NCBI GenBank assembly: GCA_964531735.1
Contig: CAZHGD010000209.1
Coordinates: 1-12,259, forward strand
Source: CAZHGD01 sp964531735
Lineage (GTDB): Bacteria; Armatimonadota; UBA10988
Length of the DNA: 12,259 nt
Direction of reading: 5' to 3'
Shown here: piece by piece, positions 1 to 6,764 of the stretch
Layout: each line of letters starts with the position of its first letter
Position numbering within the stretch: position 1 is the first letter of the stretch
Translations under genes and position numbers: made by a program
Notes under the pieces: generated by a model
What the model was told of the DNA's origin: nothing
Databases searched by the model: none
What the model saw: only the letters and a program-made list of their open reading frames with translations

Positions 1-729
1 GCCCGGCTGGCTGGCATCCGGCAGCGCCTGGCGGCGGTGCCGCGGGGCCGCCTCGCGATTCTGCCCGGCGCCGATGCCGGACCGGCGGTCAGCTTCCTGG
101 CGCGGGTCGGCCTGAAGTCGAAGTGCGTGCGCCTGAGCGAAGCACAGCTCGTCGACCCGGCGCAGTTCAACGCCGAGCGGTTCGCCATGGCACTGTACCT
201 GGGCGGCGAGGGCTACCCGAAGACCGTGCGGCAGGAGGGCGACGGCAAGGAGGCCATCCGGCGCTACCTGGCCGGGGGCGGGACGCTGGTGTTGTGGGCC
301 AGTGGACCACTGCCGTACTGCTACGGCAACGGTCCGCGCGGCCAGCACGGCAAGGCCGATCCCTTGCTGCCGCAGCTCGGCCTGCCGCTGAGCAACGCGT
401 TCGAGCAGCCGCCCGTGCCGCTCTGGCTGCACCGCGAGCCGGCCCAGACCATCCTGAAGAGCCTGCCGGCCAGACTGGACTGGCCGACCGGCGACCCGCG
501 ACTGCGCTGCGTGGTGCGGGCGCGCCTGGACCGCGCCCACCGGTACGTGCCGCTGCTGGCGGTGCGCGACGAGACCGGCCGGGACTACGGCGACGCGGCC
601 TTTGTGATCGAGCTGGGTAGCGGGCCGGCCAAGGGCGGTCGGGTGGCCTATGTCTGGTCGACGCTGCTGGGCACACCGCAGGGCGTGACCATCATGGATG
701 AGCTGTTGGCGGCGCTGTTGCCGAAGTGA
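1..729 (+). CDS. Amidotransferase-like (BPL_N/GATase1-type) protein, 3' part only
   Basis: The frame is open from base 1 to the TGA at 727-729, so the gene almost certainly begins outside the window; a GTG at 37 is only the first possible internal start. The visible part is about 242 residues. A Rossmann-like core can be read: RLAILPGADAG, a strand ending ALYLGGEGY, then a helix and GGGTLVLWASGPLPYCYGNG. This pattern (glycine-rich turn, 'rigid helix', GGGTL strand) resembles class I glutamine-amidotransferase-like folds, especially the biotin-protein-ligase N-terminal type. The position where those folds carry a nucleophilic Cys reads WASGP, so amidase activity is unlikely; a Cys lies a few residues later in PYCYG. 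The C-terminal half (VPLLAVRDETGRDYGDAAFVIELG, then GGRVAYVWSTLLG) looks like the wall-and-sheet end of such domains. No neighbour on the left is visible. Function is unknown and the family call is tentative. Confidence 0.6.
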   Translation, partial: ARLAGIRQRLAAVPRGRLAILPGADAGPAVSFLARVGLKSKCVRLSEAQLVDPAQFNAERFAMALYLGGEGYPKTVRQEGDGKEAIRRYLAGGGTLVLWASGPLPYCYGNGPRGQHGKADPLLPQLGLPLSNAFEQPPVPLWLHREPAQTILKSLPARLDWPTGDPRLRCVVRARLDRAHRYVPLLAVRDETGRDYGDAAFVIELGSGPAKGGRVAYVWSTLLGTPQGVTIMDELLAALLPK

Positions 730-731
730 CT

Positions 732-774
732 CGGCCGGCCAGGCGACGGACGCGTCACGTCGCCTCGCCGGCCG
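732..774 (+). terminator. Strong interrupted hairpin after the first gene
   Basis: GGCCGGC (733-739) pairs with GCCGGCC (767-773), and AGGCGACG (741-748) pairs with CGTCGCCT (758-765), with one C/C mismatch between the two helices. The outer pair 732/774 extends the stem to 16 pairs. The loop GACGCGTCA is itself nearly palindromic. It starts 3 bases after the stop codon and lies before the guaA promoter, as expected for a transcript end. There is no T-run, so it may act as an RNA 3'-end stabiliser or a Rho-assisted terminator rather than a classical intrinsic one. Confidence 0.6.
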
Positions 775-788
775 GTGCGGCAAGGTGC

Positions 789-817
789 TTGACTCGCGGG
801 ACGGGAGGCGCTAGTAT
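789..817 (+). promoter_or_regulatory. Sigma70-type promoter for guaA
   Basis: TTGACT (789-794) is 5/6 of the -35 consensus and TAGTAT (812-817) is 4/6 of the -10, including the key TA....AT positions, with an optimal 17-bp spacer. The expected start is near 824, giving a leader of about 115 nt before guaA. It lies just after the hairpin that ends the previous gene, so it probably begins a new transcription unit. Confidence 0.75.
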
Positions 818-831
818 GGGAGTTGTCCAAT

Positions 832-861
832 AGCACAGCGCATCCGCGGCTGTGTTTCTCT
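832..861 (+). promoter_or_regulatory. Leader hairpin followed by a U-rich stretch (possible attenuator)
   Basis: Bases 832-839 (AGCACAGC) pair with 849-856 (GCTGTGTT), eight pairs including one G-U, around a 9-base loop. The 3' side runs directly into TTTCTCT. This resembles a weak intrinsic terminator, placed roughly ten bases after the predicted transcript start. No known riboswitch consensus was recognised here. A regulatory role is an inference. Confidence 0.35.
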
Positions 862-879
862 GACCTCGCTTACAGCGAT

Positions 880-895
880 TGCCGATATGTCGGCA
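880..895 (+). promoter_or_regulatory. Small perfect hairpin in the guaA leader
   Basis: TGCCGA (880-885) and TCGGCA (890-895) form a six-pair stem with a TATG loop, about 30 bases before the ribosome binding site. It could be a structural element of the leader. Nothing indicates a ligand or protein partner. Confidence 0.3.
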
Positions 896-925
896 TCGAG
901 ACGTTGATTCCCTGATCGATCCAGC

Positions 926-933
926 GGAAGGAG
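926..933 (+). promoter_or_regulatory. Ribosome binding site deciding the guaA start
   Basis: GGAAGGAG is a strong Shine-Dalgarno sequence. Two GTG codons follow in tandem, at 938 and 941. The spacing is 4 bases to the first and 7 to the second, which favours 941. Confidence 0.75.
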
Positions 934-940
934 TGCGGTG

Positions 941-2491
941 GTGGGCAGTTCGCCATCGTCCCCGGCCGAACGAGTTCTGGTTCTCGATTTCGGCGCTCAG
1001 TACAGCCAGTTGATCGCGCGCAAGGTGCGCGAACAACAGGTCTATGCAGAAATCGTGCCAGGCGATCTCAGCGCTGCCGAGATCGCGGCCCGCCAGCCTC
1101 GCGGCCTGATTCTCAGCGGCGGTCCGGCCAGTGTCTATGAAGACGGTGCGCCGACCTGTGATCCGGCGATCTTCGAGCTCGGCGTACCCGTGCTCGGGAT
1201 CTGCTACGGCCTGCAATTGCTGGCCTACCGGCTTGGTGGGCGCGTCGGTGGCGGTGCCCACCGCGAGTACGGCGCCAACGAAGTGCGTTGGCTCGACGGC
1301 TCGCCGCTGCGCGGCGCGCTGCCCGAGACGATGCCGGTTTGGATGAGCCACGGCGATGCCGTGCAGGAGTTGCCCGCCGGCTTTGAAGCGCTGGCGGCGA
1401 CGGCGACCTGCCCGGTGGCGGCGGCCGGCGATCCGCGGCGGCAGCTCTACGGCGTGCAGTTCCATCCCGAGGTGACGCACACGCCGAACGGGCCGGAGCT
1501 GCTGTCGAACTTCGTCCATGACATCTGCGGCTGCGGCCGGCAGTGGGATATGGGCTCGTTCATCGACCGCGCCGTGGCGCAGGTGCGCGAGCAGGTCGGC
1601 CCGGGCCGGGTGCTCTGCGCGCTGAGTGGCGGCGTGGATTCGGCGGTGCTGGCCGCGCTGCTCGGCCGCGCGTTGCCGTCACAGGTGGTCTGCATCTTCG
1701 TCGACCACGGTCTGCTGCGCGCGGGCGAGGCGGAGGAAGTCCAGCAGGTGTTCTCCTCCTACGCCGGCCTCGAGTTGGTCACCGTCGACGCCTCGGAGCG
1801 GTTCCTCAGCGCGCTGGCCGGCGTGACCGACCCGGAAGAGAAGCGCAAGATCATCGGCGCCGAGTTCATTGCGGCGTTCCGCGAGGCCCAGGGCGCGCAG
1901 GGCCGGTTCGATTTCCTCGCTCAGGGCACCATCTACCCGGATGTGGTGGAGAGTGGCTCGAAGACGGCGGCGACGATCAAGTCGCACCACAATGTCGGTG
2001 GCCTGCCCGAGCAACTCGGGTTCCAACTGGTCGAGCCGCTGCGCGACCTGTTCAAGGACGAGGTCCGCGCGGTGGGTCTGGCGCTCGGCCTGCCGGAGCG
2101 CGTGGTCTGGCGGCAGCCGTTCCCGGGCCCCGGGCTGGCGGTGCGGGTGTTGGGCGAACTCACCACCGAGCGGTTGCGCATGGTCCGCGAAGCCGACCTG
2201 ATTCTCCGTCAGGAAGTGGCCGCGGCCGGCATCGAGCGCAGCATCTCGCAGTACTTCACGGTGCTGGCGCCGGTGCGGAGCGTCGGCGTGATGGGCGACG
2301 CGCGGACGTACGCGCACCCCATCATCATCCGCGCGGTCTGCACCGACGACTTCATGACGGCGCGGCCGGCGCAAGTGCCGTTCGAAGTGCTGGAACGGAT
2401 TGCCACCAGAGTTGTCAACGAAGTCAGAGGCATCAACCGCTGCCTCTACGACCTCAGCTCCAAGCCACCGGCGACCATTGAGTGGGAGTAA
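941..2491 (+). CDS. guaA: GMP synthase (glutamine-hydrolysing)
   Basis: GuaA converts XMP, ATP and glutamine to GMP in the cytoplasm, the last step of guanine nucleotide synthesis. The 516-residue product has the full two-domain layout and the family's usual length. The N-terminal class I amidotransferase domain starts VLVLDFGAQYSQLIARKVRE, carries the nucleophile Cys88 in GICYGLQ, and the His175/Glu177 pair in VQFHPEVT. The ATP-pyrophosphatase domain follows with the PP-loop SGGVDS at 229-234. The C-terminal dimerisation domain includes the FPGPGL and SKTAATIKSHHNVGGLP segments and ends in the conserved KPPATIEWE. All expected catalytic residues are present. The start is GTG (941, or 938 with one extra residue), chosen from RBS spacing. 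The gene has its own promoter and leader and is followed 10 bases later by a purine salvage gene, so the two are probably co-transcribed. Confidence 0.97.
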   Translation: MGSSPSSPAERVLVLDFGAQYSQLIARKVREQQVYAEIVPGDLSAAEIAARQPRGLILSGGPASVYEDGAPTCDPAIFELGVPVLGICYGLQLLAYRLGGRVGGGAHREYGANEVRWLDGSPLRGALPETMPVWMSHGDAVQELPAGFEALAATATCPVAAAGDPRRQLYGVQFHPEVTHTPNGPELLSNFVHDICGCGRQWDMGSFIDRAVAQVREQVGPGRVLCALSGGVDSAVLAALLGRALPSQVVCIFVDHGLLRAGEAEEVQQVFSSYAGLELVTVDASERFLSALAGVTDPEEKRKIIGAEFIAAFREAQGAQGRFDFLAQGTIYPDVVESGSKTAATIKSHHNVGGLPEQLGFQLVEPLRDLFKDEVRAVGLALGLPERVVWRQPFPGPGLAVRVLGELTTERLRMVREADLILRQEVAAAGIERSISQYFTVLAPVRSVGVMGDARTYAHPIIIRAVCTDDFMTARPAQVPFEVLERIATRVVNEVRGINRCLYDLSSKPPATIEWE

Positions 2492-2501
2492 CGGGCGCGC
2501 C

Positions 2502-3047
2502 ATGGGTGACCTTCCGGCCGAAATCGAGCGCGTGTTGCTGTCGAGCGAGCGCATCGCCGAGTTGGTGGCGGAGTTGGCCGCGCGGCTGAACGCGGCCTAC
2601 GCCGGCCGGCCGCTGGTGGTGATTGGCGCGCTGACTGGCGCCGCGGTGTTCTGCGCCGACCTGGTGCGGCGCCTGGAGATGCCGGTCCAGCTGGACTTCG
2701 TGTGCGTGTCGAGCTATGGCGACGGCGCGGTGAGCAGCGGCCAGGTGAGTTGGCGCAAGGCGCCGAGCCTGGAGCTGAGCGGTCGCGAAGTTCTGCTGGT
2801 GGAAGACATTGTCGACACCGGCGAGACGCTGGTGGTGTTGCAGGCGGCGCTGCGCGCCTGCCAACCGGCGGGCCTGGCGACCTGTGCGTTGCTGAGCAAG
2901 CCGGCGCGGCGGACGGTCGACGTGACTGTGGAGTACGTCGGCTGTGACATTCCCGACGAGTTCGTCGTCGGCTATGGGCTGGATTACGCCCAGCGATTTC
3001 GGAACCTGCCGTACATCGGCGTCGTGCGGCGCGAGGCCTACGCCTGA
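2502..3047 (+). CDS. hpt: Hypoxanthine/guanine phosphoribosyltransferase
   Basis: This 181-residue protein belongs to the type I phosphoribosyltransferases and makes IMP or GMP from the free base and PRPP. The PRPP-binding signature is complete at 98-110 (LLVEDIVDTGETL). The family's SSYGDGAVSSG segment (about 70-80, flexible loop region) and the C-terminal DEFVVGYGLDYAQRFRNLPYIGVV segment, which binds the purine, are typical of HPRT. The first pyrophosphate-binding loop reads ALTG (43-46) where many relatives have LKG or LRG; this position varies in bacterial HPRTs. The ATG at 2502 gives the standard family length; the frame is open upstream to 2400, but that would overlap guaA. The RBS is weak (GGGAG at 2484-2488, 13 bases away), consistent with translational coupling to guaA, whose stop lies 10 bases before. 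Hypoxanthine versus guanine preference cannot be told from sequence. Confidence 0.92.
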   Translation: MGDLPAEIERVLLSSERIAELVAELAARLNAAYAGRPLVVIGALTGAAVFCADLVRRLEMPVQLDFVCVSSYGDGAVSSGQVSWRKAPSLELSGREVLLVEDIVDTGETLVVLQAALRACQPAGLATCALLSKPARRTVDVTVEYVGCDIPDEFVVGYGLDYAQRFRNLPYIGVVRREAYA

Positions 3048-3070
3048 GCGTCGGGCCGAAGACCATTGGG

Positions 3071-3090
3071 CCTCGGTGCTGGTACCGAGG
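3071..3090 (+). terminator. Hairpin after hpt
   Basis: CCTCGGT (3071-3077) pairs perfectly with ACCGAGG (3084-3090) across a six-base loop, 23 bases after the hpt stop. There is no T-tract. Further GC stems follow in the rho leader, at 3110-3116/3121-3128 (one bulged A) and around 3147-3162. It may end or attenuate the guaA-hpt transcript, or stabilise its 3' end. Confidence 0.45.
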
Positions 3091-3190
3091 TGAGTGATCC
3101 GCGGGGCCTGCGGGCCGCGCGGACCCGCAAGAAACGCCGGACCGGACCGCGCGCCCGCGCGGCCTGCCGGCCGGCCAAGAGAGGGCATCC

Positions 3191-4486
3191 GTGGGACAGA
3201 TCGAAACGGCGAAGCGGACCTGGGACCTGAGCTCGTTGGACGCGCTCACGCTCCAAGAGCTCCAGCAGGTCGCCAATGAGTTGGAGATCGCGAACCACTC
3301 GCAACTGAAGAAGAGTCTCTTGGTCTTCAACATCCTCAAGACCCAGACCGAGAAGCGTGGCTTGATCTTCCGCAGTGGTCTCCTCGAAGTGCTGCCCGAC
3401 GGTTTCGGGTTCCTCCGGATCGCCGGCTACAGCCAGAGCCCCGATGACGTCTACGTCTCGCAGTCGCAGATCAAGCGGTTTGGACTGCGCACGGGCGACA
3501 TGATTGCCGGTCAGGTGCGGCCGCCGAAGGACAACGAGCGCTACTTCAGTCTGCTGCACATCGAAGCGCTCAACATGCACAACCCGGAGTCGGGGCGCAA
3601 CCGGCCGAACTACGAAGACCTGACACCGATCTTCCCGCAGCCGCGGTTCACCCTCGAAACGAAGTCGTCCGACGTCGCCATGCGCGTGGTCGACCTGCTC
3701 TGCCCGATCGGCCGAGGCCAGCGCGGCATGATCGTGGCGCCGCCGAAAGCCGGCAAGACCACGCTGCTCAAGCAGATTGCCCAGAGCCTGATGGTGAACT
3801 TCCCCGATGTTCACCTGATGGTGCTGCTGATCGACGAGCGCCCCGAGGAAGTCACCGACATCCGCCGCAGCGTCGACGGCGAGGTGATCGCCTCGACCTT
3901 CGACCAGAAGCCCGAGAACCATATGCGGCTGGCCTCGCTGGCCCTGGAGCGCGCGCGGCGCCTGGTCGAGCACGGCGAGGATGTGGTGCTGCTGCTCGAC
4001 AGCCTGACGCGCTACGCGCGGGCTTCGAACCTGGTGGTGCCGCCCAGCGGGCGCACGCAGACGGGTGGTTTCGATCCGGCGGCCCTCTACGAGCCGAAGC
4101 ACTTCTTCGGCGCGGCGCGGCGCGTCGAGGACGGTGGCAGCCTGACCATCATCGCCACCATCCTGGTCGACACCGGCTCGCGCATGGACGACTACATCTT
4201 CGAGGAGTTCAAGGCGACCGGCAACATGGAACTGCGGCTCGACCGCTCCCTCGCCGAGCGCGGCATCTTCCCGGCGGTCAACGTCACCGGGTCCAGCACG
4301 CGCCAGCACGAGCTGCTCCTCGACCGCGACACGCTGAAGGCCAACTACTTCCTGCGCCGCGTGCTCGGTGCGCTCGAGACCGAAGAGGCCACTCAGTTGT
4401 TTATCGACCGAATTCGCAACACCGAATCGAACGATCAGTTTGTCCAACTGATTGAGAAGGAATTCCGGCGCGGCGGTGCGGCCTGA
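3191..4486 (+). CDS. rho: Transcription termination factor Rho
   Basis: Rho is the hexameric RNA-dependent ATPase that loads on nascent RNA and ends transcription. The 431-residue protein has a short Rho_N helical region (about 15-55), a primary RNA-binding OB fold (about 60-130, GLLEVLPDGFGFLR and DDVYVSQSQIKRFGLRTGD), and a RecA-type motor. Walker A is APPKAGKT (183-190), LLIDERPEEVTD (212-223) carries the catalytic Glu region, Walker B is DVVLLLDSLTR (264-274), the Q-loop is VPPSGRTQTGGFD (283-295), and IATILVDTGSRMDD follows. Residues that line the bicyclomycin pocket in E. coli appear conserved (PPK, DER, DS). The arginine-bearing loop reads GSSTRQHELL (367-376) instead of the common SGTR form. 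Start is GTG at 3191, 5 bases after AGAGAGGG (3178-3185). No promoter is evident in the 143-base gap, so it may be read from the guaA promoter. Confidence 0.97.
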   Translation: MGQIETAKRTWDLSSLDALTLQELQQVANELEIANHSQLKKSLLVFNILKTQTEKRGLIFRSGLLEVLPDGFGFLRIAGYSQSPDDVYVSQSQIKRFGLRTGDMIAGQVRPPKDNERYFSLLHIEALNMHNPESGRNRPNYEDLTPIFPQPRFTLETKSSDVAMRVVDLLCPIGRGQRGMIVAPPKAGKTTLLKQIAQSLMVNFPDVHLMVLLIDERPEEVTDIRRSVDGEVIASTFDQKPENHMRLASLALERARRLVEHGEDVVLLLDSLTRYARASNLVVPPSGRTQTGGFDPAALYEPKHFFGAARRVEDGGSLTIIATILVDTGSRMDDYIFEEFKATGNMELRLDRSLAERGIFPAVNVTGSSTRQHELLLDRDTLKANYFLRRVLGALETEEATQLFIDRIRNTESNDQFVQLIEKEFRRGGAA

Positions 4487-4495
4487 CCCTCGCCG

Positions 4496-4515
4496 GCCCG
4501 GCCAACCGGCCGGGC
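4496..4515 (+). terminator. Perfect GC hairpin after rho
   Basis: GCCCGGCC (4496-4503) pairs with GGCCGGGC (4508-4515) across a four-base AACC loop, 9 bases after the rho stop. There is no T-run, so intrinsic termination is doubtful. Confidence 0.5.
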
Positions 4516-4532
4516 GGGGCGAACGGTCCAGT

Positions 4533-4560
4533 GGCCGCCGCCGGGCAGGCGGCGGCGGCC
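4533..4560 (+). terminator. Second GC hairpin after rho
   Basis: GGCCGCCGCC (4533-4542) and GGCGGCGGCC (4551-4560) form ten pairs with an eight-base loop; a nine-pair register with a five-base loop is also possible. With the hairpin at 4496 it makes a tandem pair filling most of the gap before the next gene. No T-run follows. It may stabilise or partly terminate the rho transcript. Confidence 0.5.
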
Positions 4561-4585
4561 TGGGACAGCCGGTGAGGGTGCAACG

Positions 4586-5557
4586 ATGAAACGTATCGCG
4601 ATGCTGGCGGTTGCCGTGCTGGCCACCTCGGTGGTGGCGCAGAGCGTCCGGTCGGCCGCCCAGGTTGGTCTGGCCGCGCCGAAGTTCACCGTGCGCACGC
4701 TCAATGCCGGCTCGGTCGGCCTGGCCAAGCTGATCAAGCCGGCCGGTGCGGTGGTGGCTTTCGCCGATCCGCGCAGTCAGCTTGGCGCCGATCTGATCGC
4801 CTTCATGCAGCAGAGCAGCGCCAAGATCCGCCAGAGCGGCGCCGGCGTCATCGTGTTCACGCTGGGCGGTGGCCAGGAAGAGACGACGGCGCGACTCGTC
4901 AAGGCGAACGGCCTGACCGTTCCCGTGGCCCACGATGCCGGCCAGGCCGTGGCCAAGCAGTATGGCGTCACGGGCAGCGCCACCTCGCTGGTCATCGGGC
5001 CCGACGGGCTGGTCCACGGCCGCTTCGACGCCACGGAGCAGGCGCGCGACGCCGGCCCGAAGGCGCTGGAGGCGCTGGCCAAGCTGCAGACCGAGCTGGA
5101 AGAGGCGCGCAAGAAGGCCGACCAGGGCGGCAAGGCGGACGACAAGAGCAAAGGGACCGCCTCGGCCGACGGCCGCGTGCCGGCCAAGGGTCCGAGCGAC
5201 AGCGAGATGCGCCAGCGCATGGAGACCGGCTGGCGCCTGATCCAGTCGGGCTACGTGGCGGCGGCCCTGGAAGACGCCCGGACGCTGGCGGCGCAGCGCG
5301 GCGACGACTGGCAGGCGACGCTCTGGCTGGCGTACTGCCAGGAGGCCGGCCGGCTCTACCCCGAGGCCGCGGTGACCTACCGCAAGGTGCTGCTGCTCCG
5401 CCCGGGGCATGTCTACTCGCTCAAGGCGATTGCGCGCATCGACCCGGAGGGCCGGTACCGCACGCCGACGGATCTGCCGAAGCCCACGCCGGCCGCCGGC
5501 ACCGCCGCGAGCGGTGGCGCCACGACCAGCCAAGGCGCGGCCACGGTCGGTCAGTGA
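4586..5557 (+). CDS. Exported thioredoxin-fold protein without catalytic cysteines, with TPR-like repeats
   Basis: The 323-residue product begins with a clear Sec signal peptide (MKRIAMLAVAVLATSVVAQS, probable cleavage near residue 24). Residues about 28-165 look like a peroxiredoxin/TlpA-type thioredoxin fold: GLAAPKFTVRTLN, the strand GAVVAFADP, AGVIVFTLGG, then YGVTGSATSLVIGPDGLVHGRF. The active-site position reads FADPRSQLG with no Cys, and the cis-proline position reads GSATS; the only Cys is 251, far from the fold. Thiol chemistry is therefore excluded in practice. A charged linker (about 168-205) leads to two TPR-like helical pairs (about 207-285), ending in an Ala/Thr/Pro-rich tail. 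ATG at 4586 lies 8 bases after GAGG in a GTGAGGGTG box. The gene ends one base before rlmI starts, so the two are surely co-transcribed. Role unknown; protein binding in the periplasm is my guess. Confidence 0.8.
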   Translation: MKRIAMLAVAVLATSVVAQSVRSAAQVGLAAPKFTVRTLNAGSVGLAKLIKPAGAVVAFADPRSQLGADLIAFMQQSSAKIRQSGAGVIVFTLGGGQEETTARLVKANGLTVPVAHDAGQAVAKQYGVTGSATSLVIGPDGLVHGRFDATEQARDAGPKALEALAKLQTELEEARKKADQGGKADDKSKGTASADGRVPAKGPSDSEMRQRMETGWRLIQSGYVAAALEDARTLAAQRGDDWQATLWLAYCQEAGRLYPEAAVTYRKVLLLRPGHVYSLKAIARIDPEGRYRTPTDLPKPTPAAGTAASGGATTSQGAATVGQ

Positions 5558-5558
5558 C

Positions 5559-6764
5559 GTGGAGTTGCTCGGATTCCCGGAGCCGCCACGGCTGACCGTC
5601 CACCGCGACCGCTCGCGTAGCCTGCTCGACCGCCACCCGTGGGTCTACTACGGCGCGCTGAAGCACCCGCCGAAGAACCTGCCGGCGGGTCTGGTGGTGG
5701 ACCTGCTCGACGAACGCGGCACGTTCCTGGCGCGCGGTGGGTTCAACGACGCCTCGCAGATCGCGGTGCGGGTGTTCACCTTCCGCGACGAGCCGGTGGA
5801 TGCGGCGTTCATCCGCCGCCGGGTGGCCGCGGCGGCGGCCCGGCGGGCGCCGCTGCTCGATGCCGAGACCGACAGTTGCCGCCTGGTCTTTGGTGAGGCC
5901 GACGGCTTGCCCGGTCTGATCGTCGACCGCTATGGCGAGTGGCTGGTGGTCCAGATCCTCTCGGCGGCGATGGAGTTCTGGCGTCCGGCGGTGGTCGAGG
6001 CGCTGGCGGAGCTGGCCCCGCGCGGCATCTGGGAGCGCAGCGACAGCGAAGACCGCCGTCGGCACGAGGGACTGGGCCTGACCTGCGGCGCGCTGTGGGG
6101 CGAGGTGCCACCCGCCGAGGTGGCTATCCGCGAGCACGGCCTGTCGTTCCAGGTCGACTTGCGCGGCGGCCACAAGACCGGCTTCTACCTCGACCAGCGC
6201 CTGAACCGCGCGGCGGTGGCCCGCTACTGCGGCGGCTGCCGCGTGCTCAACGCCTTCGCCTACACCGGCGGGTTCGGCGTCTACGCCGCGCGCGCCGGCG
6301 CCACCGCGGTGACCCACGTGGACTCGTCGGCGCCGGCCCTGGAGCGCTGCCGCGCCAATCTCGAGCGCAACGGGCTGAGCGACGGCCAGGAGGTGCTGGC
6401 GGCCGATGTCTTCGACGCGCTGAAAGGCTTTCGCGCCGAGGGCCGCTGCTTCGACGGCATCATCCTCGACCCGCCGAAGTTCGCCGCTTCGCGCAAGCTG
6501 CTCGACAAGGCGGCGCGCGGCTACCAGGATCTGAACCAGCAGGCGCTGCGAGTCCTGGCGCCCGGCGGCTGGCTGGCGACGTTCTCGTGCTCCGGCGCAA
6601 TGGCGCCGGGGCATTTCCGCGAGGTCATCGCCAAGGCGGCCGTGGCGGCCGGACGCGATCTCCAGGTGGTGGCGGTGCTCGACCAGCCCCCCGATCACCC
6701 GGTGCTCCTGTCGTTCCCCGAAGGGCACTATCTGAAGGGTCTGGTCTGCCGCGTCGTTGATTGA
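5559..6764 (+). CDS. rlmI: 23S rRNA (cytosine-C5)-methyltransferase, RlmI family
   Basis: The 401-residue protein matches the RlmI architecture and length (E. coli RlmI is about 396). An N-terminal PUA-like domain carries DRHPWVYYGAL (24-34). The middle domain contains FGEADGLPGLIVDRYGEWLVVQ (111-132). The SAM-dependent methyltransferase domain starts at FQVDLRGGHKTGFYLDQRLNR (197-217). SAM is bound by VLNAFAYTGGFGVYAARAGA (229-248) with the acidic VDSS following. Motif IV is DPPKF (304-308) and TFSCSG (341-346) holds the Cys expected to be the nucleophile. The ending DHPVLLSFPEGHYLKGLVCRV is nearly diagnostic. E. coli RlmI modifies 23S C1962; the same target is inferred here. GTG at 5559 gives the family length, although the frame is open upstream inside the previous gene. 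One base separates it from the upstream stop, and no good RBS is visible, which suggests translational coupling. Confidence 0.9.
   Translation: MELLGFPEPPRLTVHRDRSRSLLDRHPWVYYGALKHPPKNLPAGLVVDLLDERGTFLARGGFNDASQIAVRVFTFRDEPVDAAFIRRRVAAAAARRAPLLDAETDSCRLVFGEADGLPGLIVDRYGEWLVVQILSAAMEFWRPAVVEALAELAPRGIWERSDSEDRRRHEGLGLTCGALWGEVPPAEVAIREHGLSFQVDLRGGHKTGFYLDQRLNRAAVARYCGGCRVLNAFAYTGGFGVYAARAGATAVTHVDSSAPALERCRANLERNGLSDGQEVLAADVFDALKGFRAEGRCFDGIILDPPKFAASRKLLDKAARGYQDLNQQALRVLAPGGWLATFSCSGAMAPGHFREVIAKAAVAAGRDLQVVAVLDQPPDHPVLLSFPEGHYLKGLVCRVVD

Noticed and set aside
824..937. Purine (guanine) riboswitch before guaA
   Set aside because: The three-way junction and paired loop sequences of that class are absent.
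2541..2720. ALTG in place of LKG in the HPRT pyrophosphate loop as a sign of inactivity
   Set aside because: That position varies among bacterial HPRTs, and the PRPP motif and purine-binding segment are intact.
3038..5533. An 831-codon open frame on the minus strand opposite rho and the thioredoxin-like gene
   Set aside because: It lies antisense to two genes with clear family matches, has low-complexity Arg/Leu/Gly/Ala composition and no recognisable motif; such frames arise from GC-rich third positions.
5409..5558. A 50-codon upstream extension of rlmI
   Set aside because: It lies wholly inside the preceding gene, is Arg/Pro/Ala-rich and has no counterpart in RlmI proteins; GTG at 5559 gives the family length.
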